A DNA stretch of 9,909 nucleotides from Chloroflexota bacterium (GTDB lineage Bacteria > Chloroflexota > Limnocylindria > Limnocylindrales > CSP1-4): positions 1 to 9,909 of the forward strand of contig JACCYW010000447.1 of NCBI GenBank assembly GCA_013696275.1. Direction: 5' to 3'. Both the position numbers and the translations under genes were made by a program. Positions 1 through 6,787 of this stretch are shown one piece after another; the first letter of the stretch is position 1; every line of letters starts with the position of its first letter. The notes under the pieces are model-generated. The model was not told the origin of the DNA. It worked only from the letters and a program-made list of their open reading frames with translations, and did no database searches.

Positions 1-320
1 CCCTGGTCCCGGTCGCGCTGACCATCGAGCCAGCGGCCGTCCCACACATCGCTCTACTACTCGCCGGGTCGTGCGCGGTCCATCTGCTGATGATCGCTGG
101 CCAGGTCACGCTCGGCCACCCGACGGCGCATGCGCGCCTCGCCGCCTGGCACATGACCCACGGCCGCTTCCGGCTATGGTTCTGGCTCGGGATCGTGCTG
201 GTCACCGTCGGCATGCTCGCCCCGGTCGCACCGCCGTTCGCAGCTGCGGCGGCCCTGGCTGGCCTTCTTGCCCACGAGCACGCCTACGTCCAGGCCGGTC
301 AGGCGGTGCCGCTCGCGTGA
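1..320 (+). CDS. NrfD/PsrC-like membrane subunit, C-terminal part (5' end outside window)
   Basis: The open frame runs from the window edge (first full codon at 3) to TGA at 318-320, giving about 105 residues. Two hydrophobic stretches are visible: an early one around PHIALLLAGSCAVHLLMIAG, and a later one around LWFWLGIVLVTVGMLAP. The protein ends with HEHAYVQAGQAVPLA, a tail I recognise from NrfD/polysulfide-reductase-type membrane subunits, where a [W/Y/H]EH..VxAGQ..PLS-like ending is common. Members of this family sit in the cytoplasmic membrane, exchange electrons with the quinone pool and partner an iron-sulfur subunit and a molybdopterin subunit. The next gene is such a molybdopterin subunit and overlaps this stop codon by 4 nt (GTGA), so translation is probably coupled. 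Family assignment rests on the tail, the hydrophobicity and the neighbour; the bulk of the protein is not visible. No internal start should be taken as real: an ATG at 90 lies within the continuing frame. Confidence 0.75.
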   Translation, partial: LVPVALTIEPAAVPHIALLLAGSCAVHLLMIAGQVTLGHPTAHARLAAWHMTHGRFRLWFWLGIVLVTVGMLAPVAPPFAAAAALAGLLAHEHAYVQAGQAVPLA

Positions 321-3289
321 CCGACGAACGACGACCTGAAACGGCCTCGACCGAGGCGCCGACCACCGCGGAGCTGGGCCGCCGGGTCAGCGCCGCCCGC
401 CAGGCGACCGAGGCGCGCGGTGAGACCTTCTATCCCGGACCGAGCCGCATCCACCTTGCCGCCTATCCTCCGAAGGAGCGCTGGGACGACTGGGTGGAGC
501 TGGACTCGAAGTCGTGGCCGAGGCGCGTCGAGAAGCGCTACATGCTCGTGCCGACGACCTGTTTCAACTGTGAATCGGCCTGCGGGCTGCTCGCCTATGT
601 CGATCGGGAGACCCTCCAGGTCCGCAAGTTCGAGGGCAATCCGGAGCATCCCGGCTCGCGCGGCCGCAACTGCGCCAAGGGTCCGGCGACGCTCAACCAG
701 GTGACCGATCCTGACCGCATCCTCCAACCGCTCAAGCGCGCCGGCAGACGGGGCGAAGGACGCTGGCAGACGGTCAGCTGGGACGAGGCGCTTGACGATC
801 TGGCGGCCAGGATCCGGGCGGCCATCGTCGAGGAGCGTCCCAACGAGGTCATGTATCACGTCGGCCGGCCAGGCGAGGACGGCTTCACGGAGCGTGTCCT
901 GGCGAGCTGGGGTGTCGACGGCCACAACTCGCACACGAACGTGTGTTCGTCCGGTGGACGGACCGGCTACCACTTGTGGACGGGCATCGACCGGCCCAGC
1001 CCGGACCACGCGAACGCCAAGGTCATCCTGCTCATCAGCGCCCATCTGGAGGCTGGCCACTACTTCAACCCGCATGCCCAGCGGATCGTCGAGGCCAAGG
1101 CCAACGGAGCCAAGGTCATCGTCCTGGACACGCGCCTCTCGAATACCGCCACCCACGCCGACCACTGGCTGTCACCGTGGCCCGGCTCGGAAGCGGCCAT
1201 CATGCTGGCCATCGCCAACCACCTCATCGCTTCCGACCGCTACGACCGCGACTTCGTGCGGCGCTGGTGGAACTGGGAGGAATACCTGGCCGCTGAGCAG
1301 CCTGGCCAGCCACGTACGTTCGAGACGTTCGAGGCGGTCCTGCACGACTTGTACGCCGGCTTCACGTTCGACTACGCGGCCCGCGAATCCGGGCTCGAGG
1401 CGTCGGTCATCGCGGAGGTCGCGGAGGTCGTGGCGGGGGCCGGCAGCCGCCTGTCGACGCACACCTGGCGCTCGGCCGCCGCCGGCAACCTCGGCGGCTG
1501 GCAGGTGTCAAGGACGCTGTTCCTGCTCAACTGCCTGCTCGGCGCGGTGGCCGTGCCGGGCGGGACCTATCCCAACGCCTGGAACAAGTTCGTGCCCCGG
1601 CCGATCCACGTGCCGCCCCACCCGCACACCTGGAACGAGCTCACCTGGCCGCTCGAATACCCGCTCGCCCTCAACGAGCTCTCCTTCTTGCTGCCGCACT
1701 TGGTGAAGGAGGACCGAGGCAGACTGGACGTCTACTTCAGTCGCGTCTACAACCCGGTGTGGACCAATCCGGACGGCTTCTCCTGGATCGAGATGCTGAC
1801 CGACGAGTCGCGCGTCGGGATGCATGTCGCTCTGACGCCGACCTGGAACGAGACTGCCTTCTTCGCTGACTACATCCTGCCCATGGGCCACGGCTCGGAG
1901 CGCCACGACGTCCATTCGTACGAGCAGTACGACGGCCAGTGGATCGGCTTCCGCCAGCCCGTGTTGCGGGCTGCCCGCGAGCGCCTTGGCGGCGAAGGCA
2001 TCGACGACACCCGCCAGGTCAACCCGGGCGAGGTCTGGGAGGAGAACGAGTTCTGGATGGAGCTGTCCTGGCGGATCGATCGCGATGGCGCCCTGGGCAT
2101 CCGCAGGTTCTACGAGTCGCCGGCTCGGCCGGGGGAGCGACTGAGCGTCGACGAGTACTACGGATACATGTTCGACCACTCCGTGCCGGGGCTGCCGGAA
2201 GCGGCGGCCAAGGAGGGTCTGACGCCGCTGGCCTACATGCGCCGGTACGGTGCCTTCGAGATCCGCAAGGGCGTCGGTCCGGTCCACGAGACGCCCGTCC
2301 CGGCCGACCAGTTGGTCGATACCGCGGTCGACGACTTCGGGCGTGTCTACACCCGCTCCCAGAAGCCCGATAGCCCGAACGTCGTGCCGATGGCCTCGCC
2401 GGGTCCCGATGGCGACGGCCGGCGTCCGGTCGGCGTGGTGGTCGATGGCATGGTCGTGCAGGGCTTCCCGACCCCGTCGGGCCGGCTCGAGTTCTTCTCT
2501 TCTACGCTGAGGGACTGGGGTTGGCCGGAACATGCCATCCCGGGCTACATCCGCAGCCACGTCCACCAGGATGCACTGGCCGAGGGTGAGATGGTCCTCA
2601 TCTCTACATTCCGATTGCCCACCCAGATCCACACCCGGAGCGCCAATGCGAAGTGGCTGGACGAGATCGGGCACACCAATCCGCTGTGGCTCCATCCCCA
2701 GGACGGCAAGCGGCTGGGCATCGGTGCCGACGACCTGGTCCGGGTCGAGACCGAGATCGGCTACTTCGTGGTCAAGCCCTGGCTGACCCAGTCCATCCGT
2801 CCCGGTGTCGTGGCCTGCAGCCACCACATGGGCCGCTGGAAGCTCGGCGATGCCGGCCAGCGGGCGGCCATGGCCACGGTCGCGCTCGACCATGAAGGCG
2901 ACAAGTGGGCGATGCGCCGGAAGCGTGGCCTCGAGCCGTTCGAGTCGTCCGATCCGGACACCAAGCGCATCTGGTGGACGGACGTGGGAGTGCACCAGAA
3001 CCTGACGTTCCCGGTCCATCCCGACCCGATCTCCGGACAGCACTGCTGGCACCAGGCGGTGCGCGTCCGCAAGGCCGAGCCCGCCGATCGCTACGGCGAC
3101 ATCCATGTCGATACGGCGCGCGCCCACGAGGTCTATGCCCGCTGGCTGGCACTGACGCGACCGGCCAGCCAGGTCTCGCCAGACGGGGATCGAAGACCGT
3201 ACTGGCTGATGCGCCCGCTCAAGCCCGCCCGTGAGGTCTATCGACTGCCCCCGGCGCGCCCGGCACGTCCGAAGGTCGGCGTGTCGTGA
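317..3289 (+). CDS. Molybdopterin oxidoreductase with N-terminal [4Fe-4S] site (DMSO reductase superfamily)
   Basis: This is a large catalytic subunit of 990 residues. The chosen start is GTG 317, which overlaps the upstream TGA. The frame stays open back to 71, but that part only shadows the NrfD-like gene. The N-terminal Fe-S motif is Cys82-x2-Cys85-x3-Cys89 plus Cys119 in RGRNCAKG; Lys121 after the last Cys is typical of the Fdh/Nap/Psr branches. The molybdopterin domain follows (about 138-700), including HNSHTNVCSSGGRTGY, where Cys210 is a plausible Mo ligand. The C-terminal molybdopterin dinucleotide-binding domain starts near residue 759 and includes NPLWLHPQDGKRLGIGADD and CSHHMGRWKL. 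The reaction would be a two-electron redox step at Mo-bis-MGD with electrons passed via Fe-S to or from NrfD. The substrate cannot be told from sequence. No twin-arginine signal or N-terminal hydrophobic segment is seen, so the protein may be cytoplasmic or be exported with a Tat-bearing partner. The stop overlaps the TorD-like start by 4 nt. Confidence 0.93.
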   Translation: MTDERRPETASTEAPTTAELGRRVSAARQATEARGETFYPGPSRIHLAAYPPKERWDDWVELDSKSWPRRVEKRYMLVPTTCFNCESACGLLAYVDRETLQVRKFEGNPEHPGSRGRNCAKGPATLNQVTDPDRILQPLKRAGRRGEGRWQTVSWDEALDDLAARIRAAIVEERPNEVMYHVGRPGEDGFTERVLASWGVDGHNSHTNVCSSGGRTGYHLWTGIDRPSPDHANAKVILLISAHLEAGHYFNPHAQRIVEAKANGAKVIVLDTRLSNTATHADHWLSPWPGSEAAIMLAIANHLIASDRYDRDFVRRWWNWEEYLAAEQPGQPRTFETFEAVLHDLYAGFTFDYAARESGLEASVIAEVAEVVAGAGSRLSTHTWRSAAAGNLGGWQVSRTLFLLNCLLGAVAVPGGTYPNAWNKFVPRPIHVPPHPHTWNELTWPLEYPLALNELSFLLPHLVKEDRGRLDVYFSRVYNPVWTNPDGFSWIEMLTDESRVGMHVALTPTWNETAFFADYILPMGHGSERHDVHSYEQYDGQWIGFRQPVLRAARERLGGEGIDDTRQVNPGEVWEENEFWMELSWRIDRDGALGIRRFYESPARPGERLSVDEYYGYMFDHSVPGLPEAAAKEGLTPLAYMRRYGAFEIRKGVGPVHETPVPADQLVDTAVDDFGRVYTRSQKPDSPNVVPMASPGPDGDGRRPVGVVVDGMVVQGFPTPSGRLEFFSSTLRDWGWPEHAIPGYIRSHVHQDALAEGEMVLISTFRLPTQIHTRSANAKWLDEIGHTNPLWLHPQDGKRLGIGADDLVRVETEIGYFVVKPWLTQSIRPGVVACSHHMGRWKLGDAGQRAAMATVALDHEGDKWAMRRKRGLEPFESSDPDTKRIWWTDVGVHQNLTFPVHPDPISGQHCWHQAVRVRKAEPADRYGDIHVDTARAHEVYARWLALTRPASQVSPDGDRRPYWLMRPLKPAREVYRLPPARPARPKVGVS

Positions 3290-4236
3290 GCGTGGCCACC
3301 GCCCCATCCGAGGCCACGACCGGGTCCGGGCCGGCTGTCTCGCCACGCGCCGAGCTGTTCCGAGCGCTCGGTGCCCTGTGCGAGACGCCCGTCCCGGGTC
3401 ACGAGCGGATCGCCCAGGCGCTCGGTCTGCCTGGTCGGCCGGATCCCGCTGAGCACGCCGCGGTCTTCCTGTTCCAGTCCTATCCGTACGCGTCGGTTCA
3501 TCTCGGTCCGCAAGGGATGCTCGGCGGCGAGGCGCGCGACCGCGTGGCCGGCTTCTGGCGCGCACTCGGACTGGTGCCACCGGCCGAGCCGGACCACCTA
3601 ACGGCACTGCTCGGCCTCTATGCCTCCCTCATCGAGGCGGAGCTGGCCGAGCGCGACGCGGCCCGCCTCGTCCTGCGTCGGGAGGCACGCCGGGCGCTGC
3701 TCTGGGAGCACCTGCTGAGCTGGGTCGTGCCATACCTGGCCAAGCTGGGCGAGATCGCCGGCCCGTACCACCAGGCGTGGGCCGGCCTGCTCGAGCGCGC
3801 GCTGCTCGAGGAGGCGACCGAGCTCACCAGCGCCGATCGGCTGTCGCTCCATCTGAGGACCGCGCCGCCACTCCCGCAAACGGACGCATCCGCTGACGAG
3901 TGGCTGGTGGCCATGCTGGCACCGGTGCGCAGCGGCATGTTCCTGGTCCGGGGCGACCTGGCCAGCGCGGCCAGCGATCTCGGCCTTGCCCTTCGGATGG
4001 GCGAGCGCGCATACGCCCTGCGCGCCCTATTCCAGCAGGACGCGCCGTCCACCATCGCCTGGTTGTCGGGCGAAGCCGAGACCTGGATCGCCCGCCACCG
4101 GACGGCTGAACCGTTCCTGGGCCAGATCGCTCTATTCTGGCGGAGCCGCGCGGAGGCTACGGCGGCCGCCCTCCGCGACCCGTGGCTGTCTCGCCCGCGA
4201 TCGGGTGACGGGCTTGGTCGGGCGGCTGGCGGGTAG
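3286..4236 (+). CDS. TorD/DmsD-family molybdoenzyme maturation chaperone, long form
   Basis: This all-helical-looking protein has 316 residues. The start is GTG 3286, overlapping the upstream TGA as GTGA; GTG 3292 is an alternative. TorD-family hallmarks are visible: GMLGGEARDRVAGFWRALGL (about 77-96), the EPDHLTALLGLYASL segment (101-115), which matches the conserved E-PDHL--LL--YA motif, and LWEHLLSWVVPY (139-150). Such chaperones bind the apo-Mo enzyme, assist cofactor insertion and delay export until folding is complete. Position directly after the oxidoreductase makes that enzyme the likely client. Classical TorD/DmsD proteins are about 200 residues. Here a further segment of about 130 residues (about 185-316) carries LAPVRSGMFLVRGDL and WIARHRTAEPFLGQIALFW and has no counterpart I recognise in E. 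coli TorD. The role of this extension is unknown. The family assignment is well supported by motif and context. Confidence 0.85.
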   Translation: MSVATAPSEATTGSGPAVSPRAELFRALGALCETPVPGHERIAQALGLPGRPDPAEHAAVFLFQSYPYASVHLGPQGMLGGEARDRVAGFWRALGLVPPAEPDHLTALLGLYASLIEAELAERDAARLVLRREARRALLWEHLLSWVVPYLAKLGEIAGPYHQAWAGLLERALLEEATELTSADRLSLHLRTAPPLPQTDASADEWLVAMLAPVRSGMFLVRGDLASAASDLGLALRMGERAYALRALFQQDAPSTIAWLSGEAETWIARHRTAEPFLGQIALFWRSRAEATAAALRDPWLSRPRSGDGLGRAAGG

Positions 4237-4244
4237 CAAGGCGG

Positions 4245-5360
4245 ATGTCCACGGTCGCGCCAGGGAGCACCACTCCACGGGCTGAGCCGGCGAAGCGGGC
4301 GATCGCTGTCCGACTCGACGGGCTGCGCAAGGTCTACGGCGATGTCGTGGCCGTGGACGGCATCGATCTGGAGGTGATGACGGGCGAGTTCTTCTCGTTC
4401 CTGGGCCCATCCGGGTCGGGCAAGACGACCACTCTGCGCATGATCGCCGGCTTCGAACCGCCCACGGCGGGGCGGGTCGAGCTGTCCGGGCGGGATGTGT
4501 CGCGCATGCCTCCGTATGAGCGCGATGTCAACACCGTCTTCCAGGACTACGCACTCTTCCCGCATATGGACGTCGCCCAGAACGTGGGCTACGGACTGAT
4601 GATCGCCGGCGTGCCGAGCAGCGATCGCCGCGACCGGGTGGCCGAAGCTCTCCGTATGGTGCAGCTGGAGGGCTACGAGCATCGACGGCCCGGACAGCTC
4701 TCGGGCGGTCAGCGACAGCGCGTGGCGCTGGCACGGGCGATCATCAACCGACCCACTGTGCTGCTTCTCGACGAACCCTTGGGTGCGCTCGATCTAAAGC
4801 TGCGTCAACAGATGCAGTTGGAGCTCAAGCAGATCCAGGGGCGGGTGGGGATCACTTTCATCTATGTCACTCACGACCAGGACGAAGCATTGACGATGAG
4901 CGATCGGCTGGCAGTCTTCGATCGGGGTCGCATCGAGCAGGTCGGAACGCCGGCCGAGGTCTACGAACGCCCGCGTAACTCCTTCGTGGCCGGATTCGTC
5001 GGCATCTCCAACGTCATCGCGGGTGAGGCAGCCCGATCGGTCATGGGTCGCGCCGGCGTGTATAGCGTCCGCCCGGAGAAGATCCATCTCGCTGACCCTG
5101 TCCGGCCACCCGCCGACGATGAGCTCGCGGTCGACGGCCGGATCGCCGAGGTGGCCTACCTCGGCCCCGAGACCCGGTATATCGTGGCGCTCGACGTGGG
5201 GGGTGAACTGGTGGTGGTCGAGCAGAACCTGGCGACGTCTTCGACCGAGGCGCTCGCTGCTCAGGGCCGAGCTGTCCGGCTCATCTGGAAGCGACAGCAC
5301 AGCAGACCCCTCACCGATGAGGTCGAGTGGGCGCCAGCAGGAGGGTCCGATGGACCGTAG
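4245..5360 (+). CDS. potA: Polyamine-type ABC transporter ATP-binding protein (PotA-like)
   Basis: This 371-residue ATPase energises a type I ABC importer at the cytoplasmic face of the membrane. All catalytic motifs are intact: Walker A GPSGSGKTT (54-62, Lys60), Q-loop Gln100 in VFQDYALFPHMD, signature LSGGQ (152-156), Walker B VLLLDEP (172-178, Asp176 and Glu177) and H-loop His210 in YVTHDQDEA. A C-terminal TOBE-type regulatory region begins near YSVRPEKIH (273-281) and runs to about residue 355. Length and architecture match PotA (378 residues in E. coli) and the wider PotA/FbpC/UgpC group. ATG 4245 is preceded by a weak AAGGCGG element and lies only 8 nt after the TorD stop. The gene overlaps the binding-protein gene by 11 nt. 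Two permeases and a PotD-like binding protein follow, supporting the polyamine-type assignment, but ligand specificity (spermidine, putrescine, or another amine or small solute) is not proven. Confidence 0.92.
   Translation: MSTVAPGSTTPRAEPAKRAIAVRLDGLRKVYGDVVAVDGIDLEVMTGEFFSFLGPSGSGKTTTLRMIAGFEPPTAGRVELSGRDVSRMPPYERDVNTVFQDYALFPHMDVAQNVGYGLMIAGVPSSDRRDRVAEALRMVQLEGYEHRRPGQLSGGQRQRVALARAIINRPTVLLLDEPLGALDLKLRQQMQLELKQIQGRVGITFIYVTHDQDEALTMSDRLAVFDRGRIEQVGTPAEVYERPRNSFVAGFVGISNVIAGEAARSVMGRAGVYSVRPEKIHLADPVRPPADDELAVDGRIAEVAYLGPETRYIVALDVGGELVVVEQNLATSSTEALAAQGRAVRLIWKRQHSRPLTDEVEWAPAGGSDGP
5339..5345 (+). promoter_or_regulatory. Strong Shine-Dalgarno for the binding-protein gene
   Basis: AGGAGGG lies 4 nt before ATG 5350, inside the last codons of the ATPase gene. 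It is the only near-perfect ribosome binding site seen in this gene cluster. It decides the start at 5350 over upstream in-frame ATGs (the frame is open from 5023), which only shadow the ATPase gene. Strong initiation fits the need for excess binding protein over the other transporter parts. Confidence 0.8.
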
Positions 5361-6711
5361 ATCTCGAACCCGTCGCGCCTGGGCCTTGCTGCCCGCCATC
5401 GCGCTCCTGGCCACAGCCTGTGCTGGTGGCGGTGCGACCCAAGCACCGACGAGGGTGCCGACCACAGATGCACCAGCCAGCGGGCCTGCCTCAGAAGGAC
5501 CGGCCAGCCAAGAGCCAGCGTCAGAAGCGCCAGCGTCAGAAGCGCCGGCCTCAGAGGAACCCGCTTCAGAGGGACCGGCCAGCGACGAGCCAGCGTCAGT
5601 CGCCCCGTCGTCCGACGGCTCGCTTCCGAGCGGCATGCCGGCCGAAGTCGGCGAAGGCGAAGGCGAGGTCCGCATCCTGGCCTGGCCCGGCTACGTCGAG
5701 GACGGCTCCACCGATCCCGAGGTCGACTGGGTCACCGAGTTCGAGGGGGCGACGGGATGTGAGGTGAGCTTCGACGTGTTCGGCACCTCCGACGAGGCGT
5801 TCAACCTTTTCAAGGACGGCGACTACGACGTCATCTCGGCTTCCGGCGACGCCAGCGGCCGGCTATACGAAGGCGGCTATGTGGCGCCCGTCAACGTGGA
5901 CCTGGTGCCCAACTACGCGGACGTAGTCGACGCGCTCAAGGATCAGCCTTACAACACGTTCGGCGGGGTGCACTACGGTATCCCGCACGGACGGGGCGCG
6001 AACCTGCTCATGTGGCGCACGGATGTGGTCGATCCCGCCCCCGACAGTTGGACAGCCGTCTTCGACCCGGAGTCGCCGTACGCCGGACAGGTCACGGCCT
6101 ACGACGCGGCGATCTATATCGCCGATGCAGCCGTCGTGCTGATGACGACGCAGCCGGAGCTGGGCATAACGGACCCGTACGCGCTGGATGAGGCGCAGTT
6201 CGCGGCGGCTGTCGATCTGGCTCGCCAGCAGCGTCCGCTCATCTCGGAGTACTGGAGTGACTACACCCGCGAGATGGCATCGTTCGCGAACCAGGACAGC
6301 GTCATCGGCACGACCTGGCAGATCATCGTGAACCTGCTCCAGGCGGAGGATCCGCCGGTACCTGTCGAGGCGATCAAGCCGGTCGAGGGCTCGACCGGAT
6401 GGTCGGACACCTGGATGGTGAGGGCGGACGCCGCGCACCCGAACTGCGCCTACATGTGGCTCGACTATGTCGTCTCACCCCAGACCCAGGCATCCATCGC
6501 CGAATGGTTCGGCGAGGCGCCGGCGAACATCGCGGCGTGCGACCTGACCGCCGATCCGGAGCACTGCGACATCTTCCATGCGGATGACGACGCGTACTGG
6601 GAAGACGTCTACTACTGGACGACCCCCTCCGTCGAGTGCCTCGATGGACGCGGCCCCATCTGCAAGGGCTTCGACGAATGGCTGAACGCCTGGACCGAGA
6701 TCAAAGGCTGA
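5350..6711 (+). CDS. Polyamine-type ABC substrate-binding lipoprotein (PotD-like)
   Basis: This 453-residue extracytoplasmic solute-binding protein begins with a basic n-region (MDRRSRTRRAW), a hydrophobic core and LLATAC. That lipobox-like end makes Cys24 the likely lipidated residue. A low-complexity linker (about 25-100) follows, mostly PAS[E/Q/D]x pentapeptides. The binding domain starts near residue 105 with VRILAWPGYVEDG, equivalent to the first strand of PotD-like proteins. It continues with YDVISASGDASGRLYEGG, YGIPHGRGANLLMWRTDVV and GWSDTWMVR, which resemble the family's ligand-cleft segments. Six cysteines lie in the mature domain (137, 366, 397, 406, 430, 438), five of them in the last 90 residues, consistent with disulfides outside the cytoplasm. 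The protein would capture ligand at the membrane surface and hand it to the two permeases encoded next. The family is convincing; the ligand is not known, and amine or other small solutes are possible. The start is fixed by AGGAGGG and the signal peptide. Confidence 0.9.
   Translation: MDRRSRTRRAWALLPAIALLATACAGGGATQAPTRVPTTDAPASGPASEGPASQEPASEAPASEAPASEEPASEGPASDEPASVAPSSDGSLPSGMPAEVGEGEGEVRILAWPGYVEDGSTDPEVDWVTEFEGATGCEVSFDVFGTSDEAFNLFKDGDYDVISASGDASGRLYEGGYVAPVNVDLVPNYADVVDALKDQPYNTFGGVHYGIPHGRGANLLMWRTDVVDPAPDSWTAVFDPESPYAGQVTAYDAAIYIADAAVVLMTTQPELGITDPYALDEAQFAAAVDLARQQRPLISEYWSDYTREMASFANQDSVIGTTWQIIVNLLQAEDPPVPVEAIKPVEGSTGWSDTWMVRADAAHPNCAYMWLDYVVSPQTQASIAEWFGEAPANIAACDLTADPEHCDIFHADDDAYWEDVYYWTTPSVECLDGRGPICKGFDEWLNAWTEIKG
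5473..5604 (+). repeat. In-frame 15-nt tandem repeat encoding a PASEx linker
   Basis: Nine imperfect copies encode PAS-G, PASEG, PASQE, PASEA, PASEA, PASEE, PASEG, PASDE and PASVA (residues 42-85 of the binding lipoprotein). The first unit is 12 nt, the others 15 nt. The copies differ at synonymous positions (for example GCC AGC versus GCG TCA for Ala-Ser). The peptide would be an extended, acidic, flexible tether between the lipid anchor and the binding domain. Copy number could vary between strains by slippage. Confidence 0.85.
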
Positions 6712-6734
6712 CGGTTCACCCACACCAGCATCAC

Positions 6735-6769
6735 ATCCGCCCCGAGTCGACCGCCGGCCCGGGGCGGAT
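6735..6769 (+). terminator. Intercistronic stem-loop after the binding-protein gene (attenuator or mRNA-stabilising hairpin)
   Basis: ATCCGCCCCG (6735-6744) and CGGGGCGGAT (6760-6769) are perfect reverse complements, giving a 10-bp, very GC-rich stem with a 15-nt loop. It lies in the 76-nt gap between the binding-protein stop and the first permease start. The bases after it (AGCTTTGCTCG) contain no proper T-run, so full intrinsic termination is doubtful. A partial terminator or a 3' stabiliser of the upstream message fits the common pattern in ABC operons where the binding protein is made in excess. Confidence 0.6.
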
Positions 6770-6787
6770 AGCTTTGCTCGTAGGCCG

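Noticed and set aside
71..316. N-terminal extension of the Mo oxidoreductase to GTG 71
   Set aside because: The extra 82 residues are Arg/Pro-rich, lie wholly over the NrfD-like gene in another frame, and look like no signal peptide. GTG 317, overlapping the upstream stop, is the natural start.
1508..3607. Long minus-strand open frame (699 codons) opposite the Mo oxidoreductase gene
   Set aside because: It is a GC-rich antisense shadow. Its translation is Arg/Gly/Pro/Asp-rich with no recognisable domain, while the plus strand encodes a clear molybdopterin enzyme across the same bases.
3618..4682. Minus-strand open frame (354 codons) opposite the TorD-like and ATPase genes
   Set aside because: It spans two genes with convincing motifs on the plus strand and has a Ser/Arg/Ala-rich translation typical of shadow frames.
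5023..5349. Upstream extension of the binding-protein gene to ATG 5023
   Set aside because: This part overlaps the ATPase gene in another frame and would put the lipoprotein signal peptide inside the protein. AGGAGGG before ATG 5350 marks the real start.
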